Assembly: GCF_964019385.1 (NCBI RefSeq)
Contig: NC_088647.1
Span: 4,292,298-4,356,297 of the forward strand
DNA from: Sycon ciliatum
Taxonomy: Eukaryota > Porifera > Calcarea > Leucosolenida > Sycettidae
Length of the DNA stretch: 64,000 bases
Reading direction: 5' to 3'
The number at the start of each line of letters is the position of its first letter. Position 1 is the first letter of the stretch. Under the pieces are notes generated by a model that saw only the letters and a program-made list of their open reading frames with translations, was not told the origin of the DNA and searched no databases. Shown in pieces: positions 23,934 through 34,795 of this stretch. Position numbers and translations under genes: made by a program.

Positions 23934-26900
23934 ACATGTGTGTATGTTCATGTTGGTAACCGTGGTGACGGCACATGTACGTCTGACACTAACAGGTGCT
24001 CTCCACCATCCGAAATCAGACTACAGAGCCGGTGGTCATGGCAGCACGCGAGGTCTTCACCTCGCTGGCCACTCCGGGTTTGAAGAGTGCAGCGGAACGA
24101 TCCGACATAAACTACGCCAATATGTCGGCCGACCAGCTGGAGCGTGTGCTCCAGGAAAAGTTTGCAAAGACCAGCGCGGACAAACAAGCGGCTGGCGCGG
24201 ATGATGATGATGTAGCCGGGGCAGCAACAGCTGAAGATCAAAGGGAGGCGATTCGGTCGATTATCGAGAAGACAGTGGAGCTCGGAGATGACAACAAGAA
24301 AGTGAGCTAAACGTGGTGTGGTGGATGCCGTGGCTTGTGTCTGTAATGCTGAATCTGTGATGTGTGTGTGTGATGGGTGTGTGTGTGTGGGTGGGTGTGT
24401 GGGGGGGGGGGGGGCTTGTATGGCTGGGGTTTGCTGGGTGTATTGCCAGAACAAGAATTAATTAAGAAGCCCAGTGTGCCACTGAGTTCAGTGGTAGATA
24501 TAGGCCGTCCCACGTTAACACGGTCATACATCACACATATATCTTTGTTACATGCAGATGGCACATATGCACTTTGTAGTGCGGGAACACACACCACCGT
24601 TTCTACACGAGATGTGTGTTTGGTGATGATGGCACATCTCATCCTGTTCATAGCCTGTTTATTTTTTGTTTTTTTTCATTCTTTGTGTGGCACAGATGGT
24701 ATCCGAGGATGAGTTCCTGGCTGTGGCAGTTTCCTATGCGAATGGTGAACTGCCAGGAGGAAACCTGCAGGCACTGCGCGAGTCAAGTGAATTTAACAAA
24801 TTAGGATGGGTGGAGCGGGTAAGAGACGGCTGTTTAAACATACACAATATGCTTGCCAGTTGGGTATTAGGATCTTGCAGGACCGGCAGAAGCAGTTTTT
24901 GATTGGTCCGGCCATACCATGGTTTTCATACAGTTTGTGTATGATATGGCGGGGTCACATGACCTCCTCAGCGGTGAATATGCATGTCGGTGGACAGACA
25001 GTTGGTCCAACCGTGGTCTAACCAACCGGACCGGTTCCGCTGTCCCCGTCTTGCAGAGAACGTGCGGACAGTACTATAACAATCCACTACAGCAGTTAGC
25101 TAGGCGTCTGCATCTGTGTGTGTGGAATGTCCACACATGTGGATACGATTGCTCAGTGTATGTTGGATAAAAACATGGGCAAGCGCTTGCGAGTGATGCC
25201 GGATGGCGCTTACGAGTGATGGCGGATGATGGCGCTTACTTGCTTACCTACTTACTCTGCTACTGGTTCCCTCTGTGTGAACTCGTCAAAAGAGAAATGA
25301 TGCGAGGCCAGATTGCCAGGAAAAATAAATTCCCAACGCCAAACTTCAAACCGGGCTCTACTGAAACAAGGTCTCACCAGCTAATACGCCTTTTCCGCTT
25401 CTCTCTAGTGGCACCTAATCCTATTGCTATCACTGTACACCTTCTGGCTAGCTTTATCTCATTTTCAGTTGCTGAAGCAATAATTAAAATGCAGCCAACA
25501 AGCTCTATAGTGTTTGTGAGTTTCTTGTTACAGCGTTGCCCTGTGCCCGAATCTGTCTGTAATTTCACGGAGAAATGAAGTTGTGTCAGTTTCTTGTTAC
25601 AGCGTTGCCCTGTGTCCGAATCTGTCTGTAATTTTACGGAGAAATTAAGTTGTGTCGGCGGTGGGAAAACGCTAGGACTGATCAAGCAGAGTTGCAAAAA
25701 CTCTATGTCATGAACACGTCCACGCATCGGTGGTCAATGTGCATTTGGTGCATTATACGTCCCAGTGCAAAAAAACTGTATGTTAGGCGCTCACTTGCCG
25801 TAAGCACCACTTACTTGCCCACAGCACCCAAACCTTACTCTGCAGTGTTCATTGGACTGCTTGACTTCTGTCACACGGACAAGCTTCTGGAAAGACCTGA
25901 ATTTGTGGGGTATTAATGAAATTGATTTCTCCTTACCTGTCAAATTCTACCTGTGTTGCCCACTGTAGGCGCAGCTGGACCCACTCAAGACTGCCAAGAA
26001 TGTGGCAAAGCATGCGCTGCACTTCGCCGAGGACAAAGGCGAGCGCTGGCTGATCAAGGCCATCCCGTACCACCAGCTGGCCTACATCCTCTTCCTCTAC
26101 ATCATGACGTACGTGGTGGTGCCGAAAGTCATGTGGCACTTCGTACCGCTGTTCCTCTTCTACGCATCGCTGGCGTTCATGATAATCGCCACGTTCCAGC
26201 AGATCTGGTTCCAGCGCATCTTTCAATTCTACCACGTCTACTCGTACGTCTTCAGCGGATTCAACAGCGCGCTGGACGTGAACAAATACGAACTGATGTT
26301 CACTCGCAAGAATGGCCTGCATTCCCTCGTCCTATTCTTCAGTGCCTACGTGGTCATCGTGGCTATACGGCCTCTCGCAACCGAAATGGGATTGCTGAAT
26401 GAGCTGGTCACACTGATGGCGTTCTTCTTCTCGGCGGTGAGTTTTCTCTCGTGTGCTGGCAGCCACTTTGGGGAGATATATCGCTCCATGAAGCTGCGTC
26501 TTGCTGCCGTGGCTCTTGGCTGGTTCTGCTCTAGTGGTCTGCTGGAGGGCACGCCGTTGAGTAGCTTCCTGGGCGCGTGGTTCAGTATTCCTCTAGCCTA
26601 CACTGGCGTCAGCGTGACTGTTGGCCCACAGACTGCACTGTTGGCTGCGAGTACGGGACTGCTGGTCCGTACCGGTCTGCGTCGTGGCCTGATCTCCTGG
26701 CCGCTGGTCGTACTGCCGCATCTGGTCTTCCTGGCGTGGTTCGACCTGGCGTTGCTCATCCTGCCCACGTGTTCCCTGGCCGGTTTCCTGAAAGTCGGCC
26801 TTGCTGTCCTGGCCCTGCCCTTCTCACCCGTACTCATCACCCTCACGCCAATCTATCTGGCATCACGCGGTGGCCTGGTAGCCATCGGTCTTATCCTCAC

Positions 26901-29900
26901 TGCCATGCTGATCGTGGCCGGTAGCCTGGTAGTGCTTGCCAGGATGCTGGACCTGTCCAAATCGCTGTCCTGGTTTTCAAAACTGCAGGTCGGCTCGCAG
27001 CTGCTGCTGCTGGCGGGATTTATACTGGGCGTTACAATGTCAATTGCCCTGGTGCACAGCAGCTTCAGCTCGGTGATAAACCCCATGGCCAGCTCCACAG
27101 TACTGCCGATCGGCTGGAAGGACTATGCGGACAGGTGCAACAAGGCCAATAGCAGTGTGGCAACTCGCCAACTGGCGTGTCTCCACTTCAATGGTCAGCT
27201 GATCCAGTGGCGTGGTACGGTGCAGGACCTGCGTATAACAGAAATCAATAACAACATACGCTCCACGCTCACCAGTATCCCATGGGGACTTGGCTACTAT
27301 TTCTACTGGCTCGGCTTTCCGGATAGCTCGCGGTGTCCGCACGAAGAAGAGGACGGCCTCGACTGTAAAATTCACCACGTGGCCATGTCGCACTTGGATC
27401 TGGTCAACGTGTACAAGTTCTCTTTGACCGTGCAAATGCCAGAGCCAGACGACTCGCTCACGATCAGTGTCGGTCACCATCTCTTGCCCAATGTACCGTA
27501 TATAACCGAGGGGACGCTGCTGGAGTTCAAAGCGGTCATTCACAATGCCGGAAGTGACAAGGGACCCACGCTGACGGCAAAGAAAGTATCCGTTCTCGAT
27601 GAGGACGGCCGTGAGGTCCACGTATCGCAGATTCCGCAGGAGCAGAGGTCGGTCGCGGATGAAATGGAGCGGGCAGGACAAGAAGTGATGGCAGCTCTGG
27701 CGGGCGCAGTGAGTCAAGTCGACAAGCTTGATTTAAGTGAGAGGAGCCGAACCAGTGAACCATAGCAAGTAACAGTATGAGTTGTGCCATGGCGTCGACA
27801 GTAATATTTGTCTGGCTGAACTGCTGTATAGCTGTGCAATTTTATGACAAATAAATTATAAAAATCATTGCTTTACAGGTGCAAAAAAATTCATCAAATC
27901 AAAAATCCTGCTCGAAACGATGCAATCGGACAGAGTTATTTCTGAAACTGCTTGCAGTCCTATGTTACAATCGACCTCAAGAACTGCTAGTACACGTGGA
28001 GCGTGTCCTTGGTTTTTTGGCCTTTAATGATAGCTTGCATAGACCTCGGTCCTACCGGTAGGACCTACCGGTAGGACCATCATACACAGACATGCTGCAT
28101 GGCCTCTGTTCTAACATTGACCTAAAACTTGACCCTAAACTGTTGCTCAGGGGCTAATGAAGAAGTCCACACATTTTAGACGTGATCGCACAAGGCATAC
28201 TACGAAATTCCATGGTAACAGCCCATGGTAACCATGGAAACGGTGTATGGAATTATGCATTCCACTGCCTTGGCAGACTAATAAAAACATTAGTACCTCA
28301 CCACGATTGATGTGCCATGGTCAATATTCACTTTGGACAGAGTTGCTAGCGCTCCGACAGGAGTATGTGCGGCCATTTTGACAATTGATAAAATTGCGCG
28401 TATGCAATGCACTGGACATAGCCTTGCATTTTGCGCCATTACTTTGCCTGACAAAGACCTCATCTCAACAATTGTTTCAAGAAATTTCTCAACCGAAAGC
28501 ACTTTTGCAGCGCGATTTCTTGGGTCCTACCGGTAGGACCCGTGGTCCTACCGGTAGGACGGCATGCAAGCTATCATTAATTATCTGAAGACCCTACACT
28601 GATTCCTTGATTCCTCAATGGTTATTCAAAAAATAATAATATCACTTTGAAAAAAAATGTGCATGTTCTTGAGTTCACCCATCAGCAGGCGAGCCATGCT
28701 GCCATGCTAAGCACTGTGCACGCACTGTGGCGAAACAACCATGTCGTCACAGTGCAGTGTACATAGTTCAATGTCAGGAAGGAATTTCACAGATGAGAAG
28801 AAAGAGGCAACTACTAGTATGTGCACATTGTAGTAACTTGGACGTGCCTACCCGACCGCTGAGCACTGTAAGTATGAACGCTGAGTAATAGCAAGAGTGG
28901 ATACTGTAAAAGAGTACATGTATGTAACTGTGGTTATGGGTCAGTGCGCGGTGTGCTGCCTTCATTACCTAACTTGCCTCCATCACGCTCTGAAAGCATG
29001 CACTCAAACCCCAACTTCTCGTACGAGCCCATCCGTTTTTGCTCGATTCGTTCCAGTACCTACGTGATCTCTAAATTCTGGCGCGTGAACTCCAGTTCCG
29101 TACGAAAGTTCATTTCAAACTGGAGGGAAAGTGCGGTGTTTGATTTTCCGCAGTGCGCGGACTGCAGCTGAATGATGTCATGAAGGCAGCGCACCGCGCA
29201 TCTGGCCTATAGAAAAGAGATCACAGTTGCATACTCTTGTTTATGGACTCTTGGTAATACCTGTACATTGTACTTCTGCTCAAAATCAACTGATGGTAGC
29301 CCAGCCCAGCAAACACACTTTGGCGGTTGGGCTGGCTATTTCCTTGGTATGTGCCATAACGTTGCAACTCAAAAACTTCAAATTGTACTTACGGTGAAGC
29401 CATGCCAGTGTGCCAGGCCTGCCAGCTGAGCAGAGAGAAAGCATGCACATGTCAAAACACATAGGTGCAATTAAAAGCATGTGACTTGTGAGTGGAGACC
29501 CACGCTAAAGCCAAGCGTGACCAGACCAGAACCACTTCAAGCCGTTACCAGCATCCGGATTTAGTAATTAAGATACAAGTGCAAATAAAGTGACTCCCGT
29601 TTCGGCCATTGTCTGAAGAGTGACGAGATAACAATTATGATGAAGTCATATAGGAGAACCGGGCTCAGCAACCACCTACCTGTCTGGCTCATTGTGGTCT
29701 TTGAAACCAGGGTAACCCTTGCACATTCCACACATTCGGAGCCAGCGAATAGTGGTCTTACAAAGCTGGCGATTGCTGAACCAGGTTTTCTCCTGACCCG
29801 GCTTTTCATGTAATAGTGACCTGTTTCAGCCCTAGTAACAAATCACCCGTGCACAAAGTCCCAAGAGGGATCGAGCGGCGTTCAGTCCCACTAAGCTTAG

Positions 29901-30676
29901 TCTGGAGAATGCACTAACCTCGTCCATATCCATGTACATGGTGCTTGGAATCGTGAAGAGCAGTCTGACAAAGACGCCGCTGTCCGAGCTACCTGTCCTG
30001 CCTGCCTCCGCATGACCCGGTGACGGTGGTGGAGACTTGGTGTGCAGCAGAGCCAATGATGACTGACCTACGTCCAGGTCCGCCGTTATAGCCAGTTTCC
30101 TGCATGGAAAGCATCCAAACATGTCAACGAGGAGAACCGGGTACAACTGTCAAATTCTAGTATAATATGAGCCAGCTCACAAGAACACTGGTGCACAGTA
30201 AGTACTTTAAAAAGTGTGCTCTTGAGAAAACCACGCCTTTGAAAAATCTGGCCATTTCACACATGGTATCCTGGAAAGAAAGAGTCACAAAGGAAAGGAT
30301 GGTCCGCCCATTGGGGGTTGTACAGTGCTAAAACATGCACCGTTGGCAAAAAAATCCGAATGTCCCCCCCCCCCCCCGGGCGTACCACTCCACACTGCCC
30401 CATGCCACCACTGCTCACCAGTGCAGCTGCTGCTTACCTGTGCAGACCTGCACCTGTTGCTTTCCAGCTCCATTGCGACACACGCACCATGACGTCACTG
30501 CTGCTGCTAGCTACGCCATCACCACCGTTGACACAGACAATGTCAAGCAAGAGCATGACGAACACTGAGCAAAACAACAAGATCAGAGCGACCAAATCAA
30601 AACACAAAGGCAATAACCAGTAAACAATTGTTAGGTCCCTGAGAAAGGTTGCCAGGGCAACTGATCTGCACTCCAT
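13713..30676 (-). CDS. PIGX: PIG-X, GPI mannosyltransferase I stabilising subunit (about 17 kb gene)
   Basis: Exons seen: 30676(or later start)-30438, 30099-29919, 29425-29393 (33 nt), 21874-21768, 20860-about 20730, and 13883-13713 with the stop. The first five join in matching phases (2, 0, 0, 2). Motifs fall in PIG-X order: a hydrophobic leader, ATGAGLHRKLAI, then STMYMDMDELAGL, AIDVEKPA, ITLPIHLRYQAP, and LQVPVGIA followed by a single C-terminal membrane helix. In known PIG-X these form an ER-lumenal domain plus helix that stabilises the catalytic PIG-M, which adds the first mannose of GPI anchors. A connecting exon carrying the Cys/Trp motif before the last exon is not firmly placed. A candidate ends at 14016 (KCIQWDN), but its phase does not match. 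The start codon is uncertain. The WFS1 coding exons lie inside the intron between exons 3 and 4. Confidence 0.78.
15164..16190 (-). mobile_element. 5'-truncated CR1/L2-like LINE, reverse transcriptase C-terminal half
   Basis: An open frame of about 300 residues starts within the RT domain. It shows GVPQGS, LLFIVYVND, the catalytic YADDTAL box, and a downstream LGIFLDEHLSWDSHV segment, ending after KLN. Coding continues upstream to about 16190 (LTSYLTERRQSVRIG), where the copy is truncated. The 3' end has short AATTC repeats. It sits in the PIGX intron, sense to PIGX. Palm domain and stop are intact but the element lacks endonuclease and ORF1, so it is a dead 5'-truncated copy. Confidence 0.9.
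16441..17433. repeat. Near-perfect inverted repeat with 464-bp arms and 65-bp loop
   Basis: Left arm 16441-16904 and right arm 16970-17433 are reverse complements in constant register about centre 16937. I noticed only a couple of mismatches, for example GGGCAC versus GGGCCC and AGCACAG versus AGCGCAG. The loop is 16905-16969. No coding function is evident. It could be two recently inverted copies of a repeat or a foldback element. RNA from either strand would form a hairpin about 464 bp long. Confidence 0.95.
17546..17763. mobile_element. MITE-like element with 63-bp perfect terminal inverted repeats
   Basis: Arms 17546-17608 and 17701-17763 are perfect reverse complements, beginning TAATATGGCAATAAG, around a 92-bp A-rich spacer. 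Short ACAATATTAAA sequences occur just outside both sides (17507 and 17763 areas) and may reflect a target duplication or a composite insertion. It is immediately next to the 464-bp palindrome. Confidence 0.85.
17940..20437 (+). mobile_element. Degenerate LINE (CR1/L2-like): endonuclease and reverse transcriptase fragments
   Basis: Pieces of ORF2 appear in order but in shifting frames. An endonuclease segment (LGCLYRPPSADAQF, then IILLGDLNID) lies at about 18120-18290, followed by SDHDLVCAAL at 18420. A linker runs to 19199. Then comes an RT start (NYRPVSLTSILSKMLKR, HQFGFRPQRST, FIDLSKAFDRV at about 19360-19610). A deletion removes the YADD region and is followed by the RT tail (LGILIDNKLSFVPHVDHL) and a C-terminal segment to 20437. 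Frameshifts and a poly-C run at about 19307-19326 confirm decay. It lies in PIGX antisense. Confidence 0.88.
20998..21757. mobile_element. MITE with AGTAAAACCTG termini, filled by an 18-bp minisatellite
   Basis: AGTAAAACCTG at 20998-21008 and CAGGTTTTACT at 21747-21757 are terminal inverted repeats. A related pair flanks an element at 63787-63969, so this looks like one family. Almost the whole interior has become the 18-bp minisatellite. The element occupies most of the PIGX intron between exons 21874-21768 and 20860-20730, ending about 10 bp from the donor. Confidence 0.75.
21124..21750. repeat. 18-bp minisatellite (GTAGTACCAGGCTGGTCT)
   Basis: About 35 nearly identical copies of an 18-bp unit with two short interruptions (GTTACGTA near 21204 and 21627). 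The interruptions cut out a block that looks internally duplicated. Both strands stay open in some frames (VVPGWS or TTDQPG repeats), but it lies in an intron and shows no independent coding evidence. Confidence 0.95.
22684..27765 (+). CDS. WFS1: Wolframin, ER multi-pass membrane protein (complete, 5 coding exons)
   Basis: Exons: 22684-23061, 23211-23252, 23996-24301, 24696-24818, 25969-27765. All introns are phase 0 with GT-AG ends, and 2646 coding bases give 881 aa (human wolframin is 890). The N-terminus is a Ser/Pro/Glu-rich region, then a Sel1-like helical segment (LLVRAVRAGSTQARELLEDA, GRGIGHKNIVE). The last exon encodes about nine or more hydrophobic segments between roughly residues 300 and 660. 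A lumenal C-terminal domain follows with family motifs (WKDYADRC, LACLHFNGQLIQWRGTVQD, VNVYKFSLTVQMP). In known biology wolframin sits in the ER membrane and acts in ER calcium and stress homeostasis. The single large terminal exon carrying all membrane helices matches the vertebrate gene. The poly(A) signal is at 27850. Confidence 0.93.
23468..23736. mobile_element. MITE in WFS1 intron 2
   Basis: Terminal inverted repeats ACCGTATTT(C/T)CCCGA-like are seen at about 23468 and, reversed, at 23721-23736 (TCGAGAAAATACGGT). The interior carries several related GTTATTCGCGAGGTTGACTG segments, suggesting internal duplication. Confidence 0.65.
23869..23933. repeat. (GT)n microsatellite in WFS1 intron 2
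   Basis: A GT run of about 65 bp with two A interruptions, ending about 60 bp before the acceptor of WFS1 exon 3. Confidence 0.95.
25521..25655. repeat. Tandem duplication of about 66 bp in WFS1 intron 4
   Basis: A segment beginning GTTTCTTGTTACAGCGTTGC and ending near AAGTTGTGTC appears twice in a row with three or four substitutions. Each copy contains a TTGTTACAG acceptor-like sequence, but no open exon follows. Confidence 0.85.
27850..27855 (+). terminator. WFS1 polyadenylation signal AATAAA
   Basis: AATAAA lies 85 bp after the WFS1 stop codon, the first canonical signal downstream, followed by a T-containing stretch. It fits the 3' end of the nested WFS1 transcript. Confidence 0.75.
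28028..28576. mobile_element. piggyBac-type MITE with TTAA target duplication
   Basis: The termini TGATAGCTTGCAT and ATGCAAGCTATCA are perfect inverted repeats and are flanked on both sides by TTAA (28024-28027, 28577-28580), the piggyBac target. Just inside each end lie nested palindromes of GGTCCTACCGGTAGGACC (28048-28078 and 28522-28560). The 549-bp element has no transposase frame, so it is non-autonomous. It is in the PIGX intron just after the WFS1 3' end. Confidence 0.87.
28943..29203. mobile_element. Inverted-repeat element, about 260 bp
   Basis: GTGCGCGGTGTGCTGCCTTCAT at the left and its imperfect complement at 29178-29203 (ATGAAGGCAGCGCACCGCGC) bracket the segment. The minus strand has an open stretch with acceptor-like sequence, but no match to PIG-X, so I treat it as a repeat. 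Confidence 0.5.
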
Positions 30677-31298
30677 TATTTAGTTCTCATAAATCCTCTT
30701 GGTCAACATTCACAGCAAGGGCGAGGTAGGTTGGGGACGACATTGGTATTGAGGGGCAAAGACAGGGTTTTGCATAGAGTGGAATACCCTTGATATTGCA
30801 GCACAGGCTACACAAGAAGTCAGTGAATGTCAGCTGCATGCTTTCAGGTGCTGTGCAAGGCTCCATCCACGTGTGTTAGATCCACCATTTCATGCCAGGA
30901 ATGCTAGGATTAGTTTCAAAATAGTTCCAGGGGGTTGTTCCCCCCCCCCCCCCCCCCCCACACACACACACATACCTCTTGGGGGGGGGGGCTGCTGCTA
31001 TGTGCCTGCAATACAACGCACGAGAGGCAAATCTGTGTGGTAGATACACTCACCGCACTCTCGAAGGGACAACCACATGTTGGCCGTGTGCATGTGTATG
31101 TGTGTGTGTTCAGCAGCAGTAGCACGGCTCTCTGCATTAACACAACATACAGAATACATATCAAATGCCATCATCACACCTAGTCTGATGACTTGTCGGG
31201 TCAAAGAGCGACCAGCTTCCACAGCTGCCACCCATACCATACTGCCAGTAAAGGACAATGACCCATTCTAACATGATAACAGGCTACATTTAATTTTT
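30677..31298. other. Intergenic stretch upstream of PIGX
   Basis: This interval should hold the PIGX promoter on the minus strand. It contains a poly-C run at about 30940-30959 next to a short CA run. A minus-strand segment near 31055-31140 has acceptor- and donor-like ends (GTGAGT), but its product is unrecognisable. Confidence 0.4.
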
Positions 31299-32160
31299 TT
31301 AGAAAACATTCCACGGTTTCAGCTCAGTGCTCAATCTCACACAAGAAAGATGTACGTTTTTACAAATTTCCCAGTGAATAGGAAAACTGGAGTGAACTCT
31401 ACATAGCTTCCGACCTTGACCATCATCATAAAGTGATGCCAGTTGGAACAATTTCCACCAATCCTTGATGGAGTCGGCACTGCAGCCCATGTGGACGTTT
31501 CCTACATAGAATATCGCTTTGTCCACCTTTTCGACACCGGCCAGGACTACAGGGTTTGTCTCGAACGTGGGCATAGGCTTGACGTACCGAGATGTGACCC
31601 GACGTCGTACAACATCTACCCAAGAGCTCTGTCCATCTGATTTGTTGCAGGAACGTCGAACTGCTGTCCGTAGTGACGTGACCGTTGCCAGCAGGTCTAG
31701 GTGCTGTACGTGTTTGCGGTGCAGTGGTGATGGATGTGTCAGTTTCATACAGGGAGGGCTCTACGGTAACTTCGTTAGCACTTGTGCGACGGTTGTGGGA
31801 CTCATTGGCAGTTTGAGAAAGTGCGCCTGTTGTGAAGTTCCTCAGCTCTAGTACTTCCAATTTTAGGCTGGAAACCTCATCCGGAAGTGAAGAAACAATG
31901 GCATTATCATGCTTCGCTTGCTCAAGTTGCTCTCTTAGCTCTATCACTACACATATAAGCTCGTTTAGAGACTTCAGACTACTACTAGTACTGACCTCAT
32001 GGGGCTTGATCGGGGTTACACCCACACCAGCTTGTCTTAGGGAAACCACAAGATCAACTCGGCTCTTTGACTCGGCTCCGTCAATAGGATGTTGCTTGGC
32101 AAGATGCCGCAGCTCTTCGAAAGTCAGCAAGGCGAGGTCGATGTCCATATTCAATGCCAT
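31299..32160 (-). mobile_element. Decayed LINE ORF1 (SAP-like start, coiled coil, C-terminal domain)
   Basis: The minus strand starts with an ATG at 32160 and encodes a SAP-like helix pair (LTFEELRHLAKQHPIDGAES). A coiled coil follows (LNELICVVIELREQLEQAKH, LKLEVLELR), then a Thr/Ser-rich linker. After a frameshift near 31600 a C-terminal segment continues (AIFYVGNVHMGCSADSIKDW) of the kind seen in ORF1 proteins of some invertebrate LINEs. No ORF2 follows. It is a broken copy and shows no sign of being a host gene. Confidence 0.6.
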
Positions 32161-32357
32161 ATAACTAGTGTGTCCAGATCAAGTTCTCTGCCACAGGCAC
32201 CTAAAGTAAGCGGAGCTTAAAAACTTGCATCCGCACCTTACCCTATCAAGTCTCGGACGATATGAGTTTACTTCCAAGGAGTTCCGAGATTCATTTGTCA
32301 GCTACTACTCAAGATCAAAGTTGAAGACACCACTGCAGCTGTACTTATAGAGCGTGT

Positions 32358-34795
32358 GTGGGCAGGCGTGTGTTTACCGCCATATTGCCAGGTGTGTCTT
32401 TACCACCATATTTATCAACTACTCAAGATCAGTTCTGTAAGATCAAAGGAGTCTTGGGGGAGTTACCATTGACACGTATTGATACACAATCATCAAGTTA
32501 TCAAGATCTACTACAAAAGATGAAAAAAGAAATCGAGCAGGCAGCGGAGCACACCCTCAAGATATCTCAGAAGGTGAGGGAAAAGCTGCCGGAGTTGACT
32601 ACTATCGATGATACATTAAAAACTATGGAAGCTGCGGTATATATACCGTAAAGTCTTGTATAAAAGCCGCACTTGAATTGAAGCCGCCCTCGAATAGAAG
32701 CCGCAATTTTGGGCCCATCAAATCACACATAAGCCTGGTTTTAGTGTTGACATATATAGAAATACCTGTCTTGTATAGAAGCCTGCAAAATTTCACCTAG
32801 AAAGTCATAGAAGTCGCGGCTTTTATACAAGACTTTACGGTATAGCTTTTACAGTACTTGTAGTTGTAGGGTAGGTGTAGGATTAGGCGTAGTGCAAAAA
32901 TGTGGTGAGAGCAGCAGTATTAAATAGCCAGGTCTCGGTTTGAATATTTGTTGCGATATTGAAACTTTTATCTCCAAAATTGAGCGCTCTGACATGGACA
33001 GGCCAACTGTCCACTTCCCATGCCCGAAAAGCGTGAAGCACATAGATATTGCTGAGAGGCTTCAGTCCTATGGTCACTCGCTTGGTGATGTCCTGCGGTC
33101 GATCTGCATGGACGGCCCGGATTTTGTGCCGTGACCCTGCGAGACTTCGCCACACGAGACTAGTTGGATGCCTCCACCCTGGAACTGGACGGTAAGCAGA
33201 TCGCCGGGCTGCCAGGGGACGGGACTATCTCTGCTGTCCGTGTACATATATATGGATGTGAACCCCCCCTGCACTTTGGCCACATTGAATCAGCGCTTTG
33301 CGTATAGGGTGAATTACTCGGCGAAATCGAATGTGAAAGCATTCCCAGTGAGAATTTCAAAATTCTCACTGGGGCGCGCAGAGTGGTCCATGGTCCTCAA
33401 GAGTGGAGTACACGTGCCCTGTAAAGTACGCATTGGCCGAAAGGAGTGTCGTACGCACTACCACCGTGACCCGGTGCAGCAGACGTGTTACCGCTGCGGG
33501 GCTACCCAGCACAAGGCACGTGACTGCCCAGGTCGCCCACACTCGATGAGTACGCACTCTCAGCAAGCATCGTACTCTACTGCCGTACAAGGCCAAACTG
33601 ATTGCCCGCCAACCCCAGCCGCCCAGGATCAAGACCATAGACCTCCTCAAACAGGTGCAGTTGATGCCGGCACCCTGGTGGACGTGGTGTCAAATGGCCC
33701 TCCAGCCCCAGAACAACAACAGAACCAGACGCAGCAGCCGCCACGTACAAAGAAGGCATCTACGGCATCTATGATACCAGTCCCCGCAAAAGCAGCTCTA
33801 CTGAAGGCTCAGCCATCAGCTACCGCCCCAGAGACTCCTGCTTTCCCCGCTCGTTCATGTGGCAAAGCAGCTCACACCTCCCCGGACGACAAGGGCTTCA
33901 CTTTGGCTAGTGGAAAGCATGCATTCACGCCCAAGGCTCTGTATCCCCGTCAGCGCGACCCTTCACCAGATCCACAGGTCACCCGGGCTAATGAAGCATC
34001 AGCCCGCGAGAGGGAGAGGCTTTTCGAACGTGTTGCAGCTACCCTCAGAGGAAGCCGCTAGTGCAATCAAGGTAATGACGGTCTTAAGTCTGCTGTCACT
34101 CCGTCAGCGTTAAGGATTCCCTCGCGCTACTATGCAGTCCCCCGGACCACAGCCACGTTTCCAGGGTGAGATTTGCGTCGGCTGCTTGAATAAGCCCATT
34201 GCGCATTGCCAAATATGGAAGGTATGAGTAATGCATGTGAGTACGCTGGGATCAGCAATGCACTGTTCAACACCCCAGACGACCATGGTCAGGTGGCTGT
34301 GTGGGGTGCTGACTGTACAAATTATGTCATTGCGCAATGGGCTTATATCTGCAGTCTTAGACACAAGGTTGCAGAGCTGGAAGACCTTATTAAATTGCAT
34401 ACATGGGATATATTTTGCCCCGTGTGTGCGAGAGTGACGGCAGCGAGACGTGGCCGAACAGCACCATATCGGATAACGAGGTCAACATTCCTGGTTACCA
34501 TGTCGTCCGCTGTGACCGCCGTGACCGGCAGGGGGGAGGAGTGTGCATTTACACGCAGATCATCCCCTACACCATGTAACTGAGGAAAAGCAAAATTTCT
34601 GTTGATCCCCTCCACACACGATCTCTCTACGCTGAAACATTTTAAATTCCCATTCTCATTCCCATCCTTGTTAACATAAAAATATGTTATGTTTATTCTC
34701 CCTATGGCCGTAGCCATCATCACATTCGCTCTCACGTTATTGGGTTCTTGCCCGTTTGAAGTTGTGAACTCAAATAAATACAAACAAACAAGCAT
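32358..34795 (+). mobile_element. Decayed LINE: CCHC ORF1, start of endonuclease, 3' tail
   Basis: A segment at 32940-33134 (PTVHFPCPKSVKHIDIAERL) and, after a stop and frame change, 33168-34061 form an ORF1-like protein with a zinc knuckle (CYRCGATQHKARDC) and a Pro/Gln/Ala-rich tail. At about 34425-34577 an apurinic-endonuclease start appears (SDNEVNIPGYHVVRCDR, GGGVCIYTQ). The rest of ORF2 is missing, followed by a tail ending AAATAAATACAAACAAACAA. A MITE at 32644-32842 interrupts it. Confidence 0.7.
32644..32842. mobile_element. MITE, 199 bp, TACCGTAAAGTCTTGTATAA termini
   Basis: Perfect 27-bp terminal inverted repeats (32644-32670 and 32816-32842) start TACCGTAAAG. The flanks are TATA-rich, suggesting a TA target site and a mariner-like origin. 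The interior repeats AAGCCGC/GAAGCCG motifs. Confidence 0.85.

Noticed and set aside
28774-28880. Short exon RSGRHVQVTTMCTY with stop as the PIG-X C-terminus
   Set aside because: The real continuation with family motifs occurs at 21.9, 20.8 and 13.8 kb with matching phases.
28998-29207. Possible PIG-X exon (CAVRCLHDIIQLQSAHC, MNFRTELEFTRQNLEIT)
   Set aside because: It looks coding at first and has an acceptor-like start. However, it lies within an inverted-repeat element, runs into a stop, and does not resemble the missing PIG-X part, which is found at 21874-21768.
31443-32164. Plus-strand frames opposite the LINE ORF1 remnant
   Set aside because: They are shadows. The minus strand has the ATG, SAP-like segment and coiled coil.
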